Assembly (NCBI GenBank): GCA_965230195.1
Contig: OZ245997.1
Location: 4,960,001 to 5,024,000 of the forward strand
Reading direction: 5' to 3'
DNA length: 64,000 nucleotides
From: Putridiphycobacter sp965230195
GTDB taxonomy: Bacteria; Bacteroidota; Bacteroidia; Flavobacteriales_D; Crocinitomicaceae
Shown here: positions 43,808 through 53,531 of the stretch, one piece after another
Layout of the letters: each line of letters starts with the position of its first letter
Numbering within the stretch: position 1 is the first letter of the stretch
Program-made: the position numbers and the translations under genes
Notes under the pieces: model-generated
Databases searched by the model: none
Told to the model about the DNA's origin: nothing
What the model saw: only the letters and a program-made list of their open reading frames with translations

Positions 43808-46696
43808 TTGAACTTCAAACTACTTCTTTTGATTCGGATAAAACACTTCGTATGCCTTATTACACTGGGAATTAATCTGTGGATATACTCTCAGGATCCT
43901 GCATTTGTAAATTACAACTCAAAAGATGGTTTGCCAAGCTCTGAAACCTATGACATCTACCAGGATTCTCTGGGCTTTATATGGATTTCAACCGATCGGG
44001 GATTAAGCAGGTTTGATGGAAAAAACTTTATCAATTATACACCGGAAAACGGACTCCCATCACATGTTATATTTGATTTCTTCGAGGAGAGTAAAACTAA
44101 GGTTTGGTTTTCAACTAAGGAAGGGAAACTATATTACTTTAACCCTATTAATTACCCCATACATTTTGATGCTTTTGATTTGAATGATCAATTGAAACAG
44201 GAAACTGACGCCCTGCACCTTAATACAAACATCAAGCAATTCAGACATATTGATAACCATTATTATATTGGTTTTGATAACAGTTCAGGGTATCTAAAAA
44301 TCTCCGAATCCGGAATAGCTGAACTTGTAGGAGGTTACAAAAAACATGACAACACTCCGGTTACAGACATTATTGTATCATCAGAAATTAATTATACCAA
44401 AGTAAATACGAAGTCAAATAACAGATTAAACTTTTATGACGAATACAATAAAAAAAGGTATAGTATAATTAATCCATACAACCAACTCAGAGGCTTCAAT
44501 GTAAGTAAGTCGGTTCATCAAAATCAGAATTTAATAATCTTATATTACGATATTATTCTTAAATCTGTTGGTGACTCGATTATCTACAAAAAACTAGATG
44601 CTTTTGGATTGGATTTGATTGTATTGGACGAAAAAATAATTGTTGCAACATACAACGGCATTCATGAATTTGATTTTGGATTAAACAAAGTAAAAACCTA
44701 TTTACTTGGCAGTGTGGTGTCGTCATTATATGTTGATGCTGAAAATGCACTTTGGATTACCACGACAGATAAGGGCATATTTTACATTAAAAATCACAAA
44801 ATAAAATCCATAACCTATAATGGACAACAATTAAAAGTACGTTATATTTTTAGCCAAGATAATTACACTTTCCTTCTTACAGGGAATGGCCAATTGTATG
44901 TTTATAATCAATCGGGTCGTTTTTTATATCATAGTCCATATACTGCCTCTTACACAACTGTAGGTTCAGTAATGGATTCTCCTGACAAAATGCTTCAGCG
45001 TTACTTTAGTCACAGAGAAAAGCACAAACATACCTCAAACAAATATAGTTATCATCTCACAGACGCCCCTTTTTATGTAAGTTTTGGAGGAGAGTATCTT
45101 TATTCCTGTTCCCCGGATACTGTATTTACCCGACATGAACTTTTATTTAAAGTCAGCGAGTCTTTATTTATGTCAGACACCATTCTTTTGGCTACAAATA
45201 TAGGTTTACTAGCCTCAATAAGCCCGGATATCTATTTCAATTATCTTCCTAATTCAGAACTTTTTTCCCAACCTTTAAAACATTTAAAGCGAATTGGTAA
45301 CCATTTCATTACCTCAACCGAAGATAGCGGCCTGATTATTTTTAAAGACTCTATTATATCTGAAATTAATATTTCAAACGGTTTATTAGATAATTACATT
45401 AGCGATATCTGTATTGAAAACGACACAACAGTATGGATTGCCTCATACAAAGGATTAAACAAAATTGTTTTTTCAGATAAAATCTATAAAAACTTTACCG
45501 TTCAAAACATAACCAGTGAAGAAGGCTTAATCAGTAATGAAATTACTGATGTGGATGTATCAGGTAATAATGTTTGGGTGTGTACTAAGTACGGCACACA
45601 TCTTTTTGAATCCAACACCAGCTTTCCATCCTCAAAGTCTACTTTTCATATTGACTCAATCTTAATTAATGACAATCGCCTAAAATTAATTCCAGACTCA
45701 ATCACTTATTTAAACTATGGTGAAAATTTGAATCTCTTCTATACTGTTATTCGATTTGCAAATGAAACGAATTATAAAATTCAATACACCATGAGTGCTG
45801 ACACCTCTTTACTATGGTTACCCACCAATGAGAATCATATCCTTTTAAGCAACCTTTCTCCTGGTAAACACAACTTAAAAGTTAAAATAAAAAATCAGGA
45901 TAAGGTTCTTTTTGAACATATTATTTTCGTACCCGTTCCTTACTGGCAAACCTGGTATTTTATTACCGGAATTTCAATTATAATTATCATACTGCTGATA
46001 CTACTGATCAAAGTATCTATCAAAATCAATAACAAACGAAAACAAAGAGAAATTGATAAAGTCAAACTGGAAATAAAAGCACTGACTTCACAAATGAATC
46101 CTCATTTTACTTTTAATACCATTAACTCCATCCAACATTACCTGATTCAAAATGATAAAATCGGGGGGATTCAATACCTGAGTGACTACGCTAAATTAAT
46201 GAGACTCTCACTTAATCATTCCAGGAATGAGTTTATTACTATTGAAGAAGAATTGAAATTTTTAAAACTATATTGTGAGTTGGAAAAGAAAAGATTTGAA
46301 AAAGAATTTGATGTTAATTTCGACATCAGGATTCAATCTGTACCTCATCAGATTTATCTTCCTTCATTGCTTTTACAACCCTTAATTGAAAATGCTATTA
46401 TACACGGTGTTAATTCAATTAATGAAAATGGAGAAATAAATGTTTCAATGACAGAGACTAACAATTATCTCGAAATTGAAGTATCAGACAATGGCATTGG
46501 CATTTTAAACAATAAAACAATTGACATCAATAAGTCATTCGGATTAAATATTCTTAAGGACCGTCTAAAAATATACAATGGTAAAGAGCATAGTAATCTA
46601 TTGGTGAAATTCACCTATTTAAATGAAAAGCAGAAAACCGGAACAAAAATTAATTTTAAATTATCTTTGAAGTCATATGAGGGCCATAATAATTGA
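43808..46696 (+). CDS. Propeller-type sensor histidine kinase (Reg_prop, Y_Y_Y, LytS core)
   Basis: Start is TTG at 43808; an in-frame stop at 43790 excludes an upstream ATG, and the TTG preserves a hydrophobic N-terminus of about 30 residues ending YSQ. Residues about 35-610 are propeller repeats of two-component-regulator type (DSLGFIWISTDRGLSRFDGK, ESKTKVWFSTKEGKLYYFNP). Then come a Y_Y_Y-like beta-sandwich (about 630-710), one membrane helix (about 715-738), and a LytS core with LTSQMNPHFTFNTINSIQHY (His766) and LLLQPLIENAIIHGV. It is a periplasm-sensing kinase whose likely partner is encoded next, with a 20-nt overlap. Confidence 0.88.
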   Translation: MNFKLLLLIRIKHFVCLITLGINLWIYSQDPAFVNYNSKDGLPSSETYDIYQDSLGFIWISTDRGLSRFDGKNFINYTPENGLPSHVIFDFFEESKTKVWFSTKEGKLYYFNPINYPIHFDAFDLNDQLKQETDALHLNTNIKQFRHIDNHYYIGFDNSSGYLKISESGIAELVGGYKKHDNTPVTDIIVSSEINYTKVNTKSNNRLNFYDEYNKKRYSIINPYNQLRGFNVSKSVHQNQNLIILYYDIILKSVGDSIIYKKLDAFGLDLIVLDEKIIVATYNGIHEFDFGLNKVKTYLLGSVVSSLYVDAENALWITTTDKGIFYIKNHKIKSITYNGQQLKVRYIFSQDNYTFLLTGNGQLYVYNQSGRFLYHSPYTASYTTVGSVMDSPDKMLQRYFSHREKHKHTSNKYSYHLTDAPFYVSFGGEYLYSCSPDTVFTRHELLFKVSESLFMSDTILLATNIGLLASISPDIYFNYLPNSELFSQPLKHLKRIGNHFITSTEDSGLIIFKDSIISEINISNGLLDNYISDICIENDTTVWIASYKGLNKIVFSDKIYKNFTVQNITSEEGLISNEITDVDVSGNNVWVCTKYGTHLFESNTSFPSSKSTFHIDSILINDNRLKLIPDSITYLNYGENLNLFYTVIRFANETNYKIQYTMSADTSLLWLPTNENHILLSNLSPGKHNLKVKIKNQDKVLFEHIIFVPVPYWQTWYFITGISIIIIILLILLIKVSIKINNKRKQREIDKVKLEIKALTSQMNPHFTFNTINSIQHYLIQNDKIGGIQYLSDYAKLMRLSLNHSRNEFITIEEELKFLKLYCELEKKRFEKEFDVNFDIRIQSVPHQIYLPSLLLQPLIENAIIHGVNSINENGEINVSMTETNNYLEIEVSDNGIGILNNKTIDINKSFGLNILKDRLKIYNGKEHSNLLVKFTYLNEKQKTGTKINFKLSLKSYEGHNN

Positions 46697-47360
46697 TGAT
46701 GAGAAAAAAGCGCAGGAAGTCCTGGCTTTTAATCTGGAAACTTATGCTAAAAATATTTCTGTCGTAGCCTCCTTTTCCAATATTCAGGATGCAGCTGAAG
46801 CCATCCCCGATTTAGACTTCGACATTCTTTTCCTTGATATTAATATGCCTCATGGTAATGGGTTTGAGCTATTAGGCAGAAACCTATTAGACAACGAACT
46901 TGTCATTTTTGTCACTGCTCATGAGGACTATGCCATAGACGCGTTTAAAGTAGATGCCTTTGATTACTTACTTAAACCAATTGATTCAGTGGAATTGATA
47001 AGAGTTATACAAAAGGCCAAAAAGCACCTGTCAACCAACAATGGGGAGTCTACCATCATTTTCAAATCAGGATACGAAAAAGTGATTCTGGACATTAGTG
47101 ATATCCTTCACATTTCATCAGAAGGCAATTACACCACTATATATGCTAAAGACAATAAGTCTTATATGATTTCAAAAAACCTGAAAAAGGTTGAAGAGTT
47201 ATACTTTTGTCAATACCCTTTTATTCGGGTTCATCAATCTCACATTGTCAACTGTTTGAACATTGTCAAATTTAGCAGTACAACCGTCACGCTTAAAAAC
47301 AATTTAACCGTATCCGTTTCGAAACAGGGTTTAAAAATGCTGAAAGATCAAATACTTTAA
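46677..47360 (+). CDS. LytTR-family response regulator
   Basis: The 227-residue protein has a receiver domain (IIIDDEKK at 4-11, Asp54 in LFLDINMPHG, LLKPIDS near residue 98) and a LytTR domain from about 122 (IFKSGYEKVILDISDI, then FIRVHQSHIVNCLNIVKF). Its ATG lies 20 nt inside the preceding kinase gene, so the two are translationally coupled and form a cognate pair. It converges with purF, 17 nt away, with no clear terminator between. Its target is not obvious: the only upstream region in its operon is 43632-43807, which carries the palindrome ATTGTTA-G-TAACAAT. Confidence 0.9.
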   Translation: MRAIIIDDEKKAQEVLAFNLETYAKNISVVASFSNIQDAAEAIPDLDFDILFLDINMPHGNGFELLGRNLLDNELVIFVTAHEDYAIDAFKVDAFDYLLKPIDSVELIRVIQKAKKHLSTNNGESTIIFKSGYEKVILDISDILHISSEGNYTTIYAKDNKSYMISKNLKKVEELYFCQYPFIRVHQSHIVNCLNIVKFSSTTVTLKNNLTVSVSKQGLKMLKDQIL

Positions 47361-47377
47361 TCAATCTTCAGGAATGC

Positions 47378-49279
47378 TTAGTAAGCTCTTTCGTTGTTTC
47401 CTTCTATATAATTGATAAAAGATTTGTTTACCACTTTATTCCCTCCCGGAGTTGGATAATTTCCAGTAAAATACCAGTCCCCTTTATGATTAGGACAAGC
47501 CTTATGTAAATTTTCAACTGTCTGGAAAACAATACTGATTTCAGAAGAAATACCTTCAGGCTTTAACATCTCAGCAATTTTATCCGAAATTTCCTGATCA
47601 GTAAAGCTCGAATACAATTCTTCAACATAGTTTTTAATCTGTTCCTTAGGTAAATGTTCCTGCTCCTTACATTTCTGGTATACAGCATTAATTAAGTCAG
47701 TTTTACCTTGCTCTTTTAACAATTCGATTGTTGCTGAAAACGCAATGAAATCACCCATTTTTGCCATATCAATACCGTAGCAATCAGGATATCTGATTTG
47801 CGGGGCACTGGACAAAACAACAATTTTTTTAGGGTTAAGTCTGTCTAAAATACGGATAATACTTTTTTTCAAAGTAGTTCCCCGCACAATAGAATCGTCA
47901 ATCACCACCAGATTATCAGAATTTTCACGAACAGTACCATAAGTAATATCGTAAACATGCTCAACTAAATCATCACGACCATCATCTTGTGTAATAAAAG
48001 TCCGTAGCTTAGTATCTTTTATTGCAATTTTTTCTATTCTGGTCCTTCTTGACAGAATTTCCTTTAACTCATCATCACTAAGCTGACTGCCTTTTTCCCT
48101 TAACAAGTCAAACTTCAATTTATTCTGATGATCTTCCAGTCCTTTAATCATACCGTAGAAAGAAGTTTCAGCGGAGTTCGGGATAAAAGAAAACACCGAA
48201 TTGTCAATATCTCCATCAATGGTATCCAACAACTGAGGTAACATCAATCTTCCCAATTCTTTTCTTTCCTTATATATATCCTTATCACCTGGTCTTGAAA
48301 AATAAATCCTTTCAAAAGAGCATTGTGTTACTTTTTCGGACTTATTAATTTCAACCTCCGTAATGGTATTGTCTTTTTTAATAATTAAGGCATGACCGGG
48401 TTTTACCTCCTTAACCTGGTCAATAGATACATTAAACGCAGTTTGGATTACAGGACGTTCAGAGGTTACCACGCAAACTTCATCATCCTCATACCAAAAG
48501 GCCGGTCTTATCCCATTCGGATCTCTCAATACAAATGCATCTCCATGACCAAGTAAACCTGCCATAGCGTATCCACCATCCCAGTCTTCTGACGATCTTT
48601 TAAGAATCTCTGAAATCTGAATTTTCTCAGCAATCATTTTATATACATCCCTGTTCGAATAACCAAGCGGTTTAAACTGACTGTATAGTTTTAAATTTTC
48701 CTCATCCAGGAAATGACCAATTTTTTCAAGTACTGTAACTGTGTCAGCTTTTTTCTTTGGATGCTGACCAATTTTTAACAGAACATTGAAGAGTTCATCA
48801 TTATTAGTCAGGTTAAAATTTCCTGCCACAATTAATGATCTCGTCATCCAGTTACTCTGTCGTAAAAAAGGATGACAGCTCTCAATACTGTTTCTGCCGT
48901 AAGTCCCGTATCTCAGGTGACCTAAAAACAGTTCTCCGGTAAACCCGGCATTTTTTTTCAGGTATTCAATGTCTTTTAACTTTGAAGGATCGTTTTCTCC
49001 AATCTCCTCAAATCGGGCATTTACCCGCTTAAAAATATCCTGAATTGGTTTCTGATCTATTGACCGGGTTCTGCTAATGTAGCGTTCTCCCGGTTCCATA
49101 TCAAATTTAATATTAGCTAATCCTGCCCCATCTTGTCCTCTGTTATGTTGTTTCTCCATTAAAAGGTACATTTTATTGAGGCCATAAAATGCTGTTCCGT
49201 ATTTTTTCAGGTAAAAATCAAGAGGTTTTTTTAATCTTAAAAGTGCAATTCCACATTCGTGTTTGATAGGATCACTCAT
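47378..49279 (-). CDS. purF: Amidophosphoribosyltransferase-type protein (long Bacteroidota form)
   Basis: The 633-residue protein is an Ntn-type glutamine amidotransferase fused to a phosphoribosyltransferase. It starts MSDPIKHECGIALLRL with a catalytic Cys (residue 9) and carries QHNRGQDGAG, LGHLRYGTYG and SCHPF in the glutaminase half. The PRT half has LVVIDDSIVRGTTLKKSI, the PRPP-binding loop. PurF makes phosphoribosylamine, the first step of purine synthesis. It is longer than the roughly 500-residue E. coli enzyme because of added C-terminal sequence after the PRT domain; this long form is common in Bacteroidota. The exact paralogue role is not certain. A promoter is predicted upstream. 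Confidence 0.85.
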   Translation of the reverse strand: MSDPIKHECGIALLRLKKPLDFYLKKYGTAFYGLNKMYLLMEKQHNRGQDGAGLANIKFDMEPGERYISRTRSIDQKPIQDIFKRVNARFEEIGENDPSKLKDIEYLKKNAGFTGELFLGHLRYGTYGRNSIESCHPFLRQSNWMTRSLIVAGNFNLTNNDELFNVLLKIGQHPKKKADTVTVLEKIGHFLDEENLKLYSQFKPLGYSNRDVYKMIAEKIQISEILKRSSEDWDGGYAMAGLLGHGDAFVLRDPNGIRPAFWYEDDEVCVVTSERPVIQTAFNVSIDQVKEVKPGHALIIKKDNTITEVEINKSEKVTQCSFERIYFSRPGDKDIYKERKELGRLMLPQLLDTIDGDIDNSVFSFIPNSAETSFYGMIKGLEDHQNKLKFDLLREKGSQLSDDELKEILSRRTRIEKIAIKDTKLRTFITQDDGRDDLVEHVYDITYGTVRENSDNLVVIDDSIVRGTTLKKSIIRILDRLNPKKIVVLSSAPQIRYPDCYGIDMAKMGDFIAFSATIELLKEQGKTDLINAVYQKCKEQEHLPKEQIKNYVEELYSSFTDQEISDKIAEMLKPEGISSEISIVFQTVENLHKACPNHKGDWYFTGNYPTPGGNKVVNKSFINYIEGNNERAY

Positions 49280-49310
49280 AGTTTAAAATGCTATAATTTA
49301 TTTGAGGCAA

Positions 49311-49342
49311 CAAAGGTACATAAAACGATTGCTTGAAAACAA
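49311..49342 (-). promoter_or_regulatory. Predicted promoter of purF
   Basis: On the minus strand TTG (49342-49340), 21-nt spacer and TACCTTTG (49318-49311) match the Bacteroidota consensus, 32 nt before the purF ATG. Confidence 0.55.
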
Positions 49343-49376
49343 AAAAAACTGAAAATAATATTTTTTTCAATATCCT

Positions 49377-49406
49377 TTGTTAATAAATATGAAGTTCGTA
49401 CATTTG
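49377..49406 (+). promoter_or_regulatory. Predicted promoter of the rplM-rpsI operon
   Basis: TTG (49377-49379), 19-nt spacer and TACATTTG (49399-49406) match the Bacteroidota consensus closely. The start codon lies 48 nt after the -7, leaving a short leader with a CCCAAATTGGG palindrome. Confidence 0.7.
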
Positions 49407-49453
49407 CAGCCCCAAATTGGGACAATTGTATATTAACTAAAAAGATTAATATT

Positions 49454-49918
49454 GTGGATACATTAAGCTACAAAACAGTTTCAGGCAATAAAGAAACCGC
49501 TAATAAAAAGTGGTTATTGGTTGATGCAGAAGGGCAAACACTTGGTAGATTGGCAAGTAAAGTAGCATTTATGATTAGAGGAAAGCATAAGACGAATTTT
49601 ACACCTCATGCTGATTGTGGAGATAACGTAATTGTTATCAATGCAGACAAGATTACCTTAAGCGGTAATAAATGGGAGGATAAAAAATACATTCGTCACA
49701 CAGGCTACCCTGGTGGTCAGAGAGTGCTAACAGCTAAGGAATTGATGGCGAAAAGACCAATTAGAATGGTTGAAATGGCTGTTAAGGGAATGCTTCCTAA
49801 AAACAAATTAGGGAATGCTATTTACAAAAACCTTAAGGTGTATGCCGGTGGAGAGCACAATCACGAAGCTCAAAAACCAGAAAAAGTAAATCTAGATTCA
49901 ATTTTAAACAAACAGTAA
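49454..49918 (+). CDS. rplM: 50S ribosomal protein L13
   Basis: The 154-residue protein begins MDTLSYKT, as in other Bacteroidota L13, and contains WLLVDAEGQTLGRLASKVA, DNVIVINADKI and YPGGQR. Start is GTG at 49454. L13 is an early assembly protein of the 50S subunit. It precedes rpsI by 1 nt, the standard rplM-rpsI pair, with a strong predicted promoter upstream. A CCCAAATTGGG palindrome in the short leader could act in autoregulation. Confidence 0.98.
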   Translation: MDTLSYKTVSGNKETANKKWLLVDAEGQTLGRLASKVAFMIRGKHKTNFTPHADCGDNVIVINADKITLSGNKWEDKKYIRHTGYPGGQRVLTAKELMAKRPIRMVEMAVKGMLPKNKLGNAIYKNLKVYAGGEHNHEAQKPEKVNLDSILNKQ

Positions 49919-49919
49919 T

Positions 49920-50306
49920 ATGAGTGTAATTAATACGTTAGGTAGAAGAAAGACGTCTGTTGCTAGAGTTTATCTTTCAGAAGGATCCGGGAAAATTATC
50001 GTTAACAAAAAAGCAGTTGGTGAATACTTTAAAACACCTATGCTTTTAGACAAAGTTAACCAACCGTTTAATATTACCGACACTGTTGGTAAATATGACG
50101 TAAGTGTTAATGTTGACGGTGGTGGAACAAATGGTCAGGCTGAAGCAATTAGATTAGGTATATCAAAAGCATTAGTTGAAATTAATGCTGAGTATAAACC
50201 TGCTTTAAAAGCTGAAGGCTTAATGACCAGAGACCCGAGAATGGTTGAAAGAAAAAAACCGGGACAGAAAAAAGCGAGAAAGAAATTCCAATTCTCGAAA
50301 CGTTAA
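49920..50306 (+). CDS. rpsI: 30S ribosomal protein S9
   Basis: The 128-residue protein shows the S9 pattern GRRKTSVARVYLSEGSGKII at the start and a basic C-terminus KPGQKKARKKFQFSKR, whose last Lys-Arg reaches the ribosomal P site. It starts 1 nt after rplM and is co-transcribed with it. A 140-nt gap with hairpins separates it from rpsB. Confidence 0.98.
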   Translation: MSVINTLGRRKTSVARVYLSEGSGKIIVNKKAVGEYFKTPMLLDKVNQPFNITDTVGKYDVSVNVDGGGTNGQAEAIRLGISKALVEINAEYKPALKAEGLMTRDPRMVERKKPGQKKARKKFQFSKR

Positions 50307-50446
50307 TATTTTTTCTGCGACGATTGGTTTAGTATCTAAATTATCAAGACTACGATACGTGCTACTTGGTAATTGATTTTCACCAATAATTCGCTAAAGC
50401 GAAAAGTAAAATTAAAAAGAAAGTAAACAATTAAAAAAATTACAAA
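50307..50446 (+). promoter_or_regulatory. Structured leader upstream of rpsB
   Basis: The 140-nt gap contains two small consecutive hairpins: TTGGT/ACCAA (50366-50370 with 50382-50386, 11-nt loop) and TTCGC-TAAA-GCGAA (50390-50403). An A-rich stretch then leads to the ATG at 50447. These could form a ribosomal-protein autoregulatory leader for rpsB-tsf. No consensus promoter was found in the gap, so rpsB may be read from rplM. Confidence 0.35.
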
Positions 50447-51193
50447 ATGGCAAGAGCAACATTTGAAGAGCTTTTAGAAGCCGGAGTCCACTTCGGACAC
50501 TTAAAGAGAAAATGGAACCCATATATGGCTCCATATATCTTTTCAGAAAAGAGAGGTATCCACATTATCGATCTTAATAAAACAGTTGCACAATTAGATT
50601 TAGCTTGTGCAGCCCTTAAACAAATAGCAAAATCAGGAAAGAAAATCCTTTTTGTTGCAACAAAAAAGCAAGCAAAGGAAATCGTAGAAGAAAGAGTAAA
50701 ACCGACCAAAATGCCCTTCGTTGTTGAAAGATGGTCTGGTGGAATGTTAACTAACTTCGGTACTGTAAGAAAAGCAATCCGTAAAATGACTTCTATTGAC
50801 AAAATGGGAGAAGACGGAACAATGTCAACGTTATCAAAAAGAGAGCGTTTACAATTATCAAGAACCAGAGCTAAGTTAGATAAAAACTACGGTACAATTG
50901 CTGACATGACAAGAATGCCTTCTGCGGTATTTGTTGTAGATGTATTAAAAGAGCAAATTGCAGTAAGAGAAGCTAACAAATTGAATATTCCAACTTTTGC
51001 AATGGTCGATACTAATTCTGATCCAAGAAATATCGATTTTGTTATTCCTGCAAATGATGATGCTACAAAATCAATTGCAAAAATAATTGATGTTGTTACT
51101 GCTGCAATTATGGAAGGTTTAGCTGAAAGAAAAGATGCTAAAGAAAAAACAAAAGTAGCTAAGGAAGAAGCTACTGAAAATGTAGAAAAATAA
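50447..51193 (+). CDS. rpsB: 30S ribosomal protein S2
   Basis: The 248-residue protein contains the S2 hallmarks FEELLEAGVHFGHLKRKWNP, MAPYIFSEKRGIHIIDL and RWSGGMLTNFGTVRKAI. A charged Lys/Glu-rich tail (AKEKTKVAKEEATE) extends the C-terminus. It is followed after 21 nt by tsf, the usual pairing, and preceded by a leader with two hairpins. Confidence 0.98.
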   Translation: MARATFEELLEAGVHFGHLKRKWNPYMAPYIFSEKRGIHIIDLNKTVAQLDLACAALKQIAKSGKKILFVATKKQAKEIVEERVKPTKMPFVVERWSGGMLTNFGTVRKAIRKMTSIDKMGEDGTMSTLSKRERLQLSRTRAKLDKNYGTIADMTRMPSAVFVVDVLKEQIAVREANKLNIPTFAMVDTNSDPRNIDFVIPANDDATKSIAKIIDVVTAAIMEGLAERKDAKEKTKVAKEEATENVEK

Positions 51194-51214
51194 TTTTTTA
51201 AAATAATTCACAAA

Positions 51215-52045
51215 ATGAAAATTACTGCCTCTCAAGTAAATGAGCTTAGAAAAAAGACCGGTGCTGGAATGATGGATTGCAAAAAAGCATTGGTAGAAGC
51301 TGAAGGAGATATGGAAGGAGCTGTTACTATCCTTAGAAAAAAAGGACAAAAAGTAGCTGCAAAAAGAGGAGATAATGAAACCGCTGAAGGTTTAGTTATT
51401 GCCAAAACTTTCGACGAAGGTAAAAAAGGTGTTATCCTATCGTTAAGCTGCGAAACTGATTTCGTTGCTAAGAACTCTGATTACTATGCATTTGTTGAAA
51501 GTCTTGTGGACGTAGCTGCTAATAATAATGCTGCTACAATTGAAGAGTTAAATGGTGTAAAATATGATAATAGTTTAACAGTTGCTGAAAAGATTGTTGA
51601 ACAAGTTGGTGTTATCGGTGAAAAATTAGTATTATCTAACTATTCAATGTTAAACGCTGAATCAGTAGTATCATATAATCACCCTGGAAATCAAATTGCA
51701 ACTGTTGTTGCGTTGACTAAAAATTCTGACGAAGCAAATGATGCCGGAAAACAAGTAGCAATGCAAGTTGCTGCCATGGCACCTGCAGCTTTAAATAAAG
51801 ATGGAATTGACCAGGCAACAATTGATAACGAAATTGAGATCGGAAAAGAATTGGCTATGAAAGAAGGTAAGCCTGCTGAGATGGCTGAAAAAATTGCCAT
51901 GGGAAGATTAAACAAGTTCTTTAAAGAGAATACGTTACTTAGCCAGTCTTTCATCAGAGACAATAAAAAATCGGTTGAGCAATTCCTTAAAGACACTGAC
52001 AAAGATCTGACAATTACAGATTTCAAAAGAGTTGCTTTAAAATAA
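51215..52045 (+). CDS. tsf: Elongation factor Ts
   Basis: The 276-residue protein begins MKITASQVNELRKKTGAGMM with the TS-N UBA-like motif DCKKAL and contains the TDFV sequence (SCETDFVAKN) essential for nucleotide exchange on EF-Tu. The coiled and dimer subdomains are present at normal length. It lies 21 nt after rpsB and is followed by a strong terminator. Confidence 0.98.
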   Translation: MKITASQVNELRKKTGAGMMDCKKALVEAEGDMEGAVTILRKKGQKVAAKRGDNETAEGLVIAKTFDEGKKGVILSLSCETDFVAKNSDYYAFVESLVDVAANNNAATIEELNGVKYDNSLTVAEKIVEQVGVIGEKLVLSNYSMLNAESVVSYNHPGNQIATVVALTKNSDEANDAGKQVAMQVAAMAPAALNKDGIDQATIDNEIEIGKELAMKEGKPAEMAEKIAMGRLNKFFKENTLLSQSFIRDNKKSVEQFLKDTDKDLTITDFKRVALK

Positions 52046-52050
52046 CTTAG

Positions 52051-52085
52051 AAAAAAAAGAGAAATTAAAATTTCTCTTTTTTTTT
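52051..52085 (+). terminator. Intrinsic terminator after tsf
   Basis: An AT-rich stem (AAAAAAAAGAGAAA with TTTCTCTTTTTTTT, 6-nt loop) ends in a run of T residues, 6 nt after the tsf stop. Confidence 0.85.
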
Positions 52086-52188
52086 GCCAATTTAAATATT
52101 TATTGAAACAGGCCGAATAATTAGAAATCTCAAAAGACAATAATTACCGGTTCATTCCACCTAACGGGTGGGAAAAAGTTACAAAAAA

Positions 52189-52893
52189 ATGAAATACAAA
52201 AGAGTACTACTTAAATTGAGCGGAGAGGCCTTGATGGGAGATAAACTTTTTGGGATTGACAATGTCCGGTTGGCACAATATGCTTCCGAAATAAAAAAAC
52301 TATATGGTCAGACAGAATTGGCAATAGTTATTGGAGGTGGTAATATTTTCAGAGGAGTTCAGGCAGAAAAGGGAGGAATGGACAGAACTCAGGGAGACTA
52401 TATGGGTATGTTAGCTACCATGATTAACAGTATGGCACTTCAGGCTGCACTTGAAAAAGAGGGTATGCATACCAGACTGGTTTCTGCAATTGAAATGAGA
52501 GAAATAGCAGAGCCATTTATTAAGAGAAGAGCTACAAGACATTTGGAAAAAGGAAGAGTGGTTATTTTTGGTGCCGGAACCGGTAATCCTTACTTTACAA
52601 CCGATTCGGCAGCGGCACTTAGAGCAATAGAAATGCAGGCTGATGTTATTCTTAAAGGAACCCGGGTTGATGGAATCTATAATGCCGATCCTGAAAAAAA
52701 TGCTGACGCAGTTAAATACGACTCAATAAGCTTTGATGATGCCTATAACAAAGGATTAAGTATAATGGATATGACTGCCTTTACCTTATGTAAGGAAAAT
52801 GATGTTCCTATTATAGTTTTCGATATGAATACAAAAGGTAATCTTGAAAAGGTTGTTAATGGTGAAAAAATTGGTACTTTAGTGTCCAATTAA
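52189..52893 (+). CDS. pyrH: UMP kinase
   Basis: The 234-residue protein begins MKYKRVLLKLSGEALMG and shows IVIGGGNIFRG and FGAGTGNPYFTTDSAA, the amino-acid-kinase-fold signature of bacterial UMP kinase, which makes UDP from UMP. A GTG at 52168 would add seven residues, but the ATG at 52189 gives the standard length and N-terminus. It starts 143 nt after tsf; a CCACC-TAACG-GGTGG hairpin lies just upstream. Confidence 0.97.
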   Translation: MKYKRVLLKLSGEALMGDKLFGIDNVRLAQYASEIKKLYGQTELAIVIGGGNIFRGVQAEKGGMDRTQGDYMGMLATMINSMALQAALEKEGMHTRLVSAIEMREIAEPFIKRRATRHLEKGRVVIFGAGTGNPYFTTDSAAALRAIEMQADVILKGTRVDGIYNADPEKNADAVKYDSISFDDAYNKGLSIMDMTAFTLCKENDVPIIVFDMNTKGNLEKVVNGEKIGTLVSN

Positions 52894-52916
52894 AAATCTA
52901 CAAATATTATTTGATA

Positions 52917-53480
52917 ATGGAAGAAGAAATTGATTTTATATTTGACTCGTTAAAAGAGGCTAATGAAAAAGCAATCACTCATTTAAATACTGAGCTCCAA
53001 AAAATCAGGGCAGGTAGAGCAACCCCTTCAATGCTAAGCAGCGTGATGGTAGACTATTACGGCTCTCCTACTCCATTAAGTCAGGTAGCTAACGTTAATA
53101 CTCTTGATGCAAGAACATTGACTATTCAGCCATGGGAAAAATCTTTGTTGGATGAGATAGCCCGTGGGGTTATTAATTCAAATTTAGGTTTAAACCCTCA
53201 AAATAATGGTGAATTAATCATCATCAGTGTTCCGATTTTAACTGAGGAAAGACGTAGGGATTTAGCAAAAAAGGCAAAAAGTGAAGGTGAAAATGCTAAA
53301 ATCAGTTTAAGAAACCACAGAAAAGATGCCATTGACGAAATCAAAAAACTAAAGGAAGAAGGTCTTTCTGAGGATCGCCAAAAAGATCTTGAAGATGAGG
53401 TTCAAAATGTAACCAATACATTTTCGGGTACAATTGATGAATTAACCAAAAAGAAAGAGGAAGATATTCTTAAAATATAA
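52917..53480 (+). CDS. frr: Ribosome recycling factor
   Basis: The 187-residue protein has the three-helix-bundle pattern of RRF with KIRAGRATPSMLSSVMVDYY and LTEERRRDLAKKAKSEGE. It splits post-termination ribosomes together with EF-G. I chose ATG 52917 over TTG 52911, two codons upstream, because ATG gives a normal N-terminus (MEEEIDFIF). It follows pyrH by 23 nt and ends before a strong terminator. Confidence 0.97.
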   Translation: MEEEIDFIFDSLKEANEKAITHLNTELQKIRAGRATPSMLSSVMVDYYGSPTPLSQVANVNTLDARTLTIQPWEKSLLDEIARGVINSNLGLNPQNNGELIIISVPILTEERRRDLAKKAKSEGENAKISLRNHRKDAIDEIKKLKEEGLSEDRQKDLEDEVQNVTNTFSGTIDELTKKKEEDILKI

Positions 53481-53499
53481 TCCGAATTGATATTATAAA

Positions 53500-53531
53500 A
53501 AAAATCTGCCTTATTGCGAGGCAGATTTTTT
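53500..53531 (+). terminator. Intrinsic terminator after frr
   Basis: A 12-bp stem (AAAAATCTGCCT with AGGCAGATTTTT, 7-nt loop) followed by T. It overlaps a spurious TTG start at 53514 for the next gene. Confidence 0.9.

Noticed and set aside
52168..52188. Longer pyrH start at GTG 52168
   Set aside because: ATG 52189 gives the standard UMP kinase N-terminus and length.
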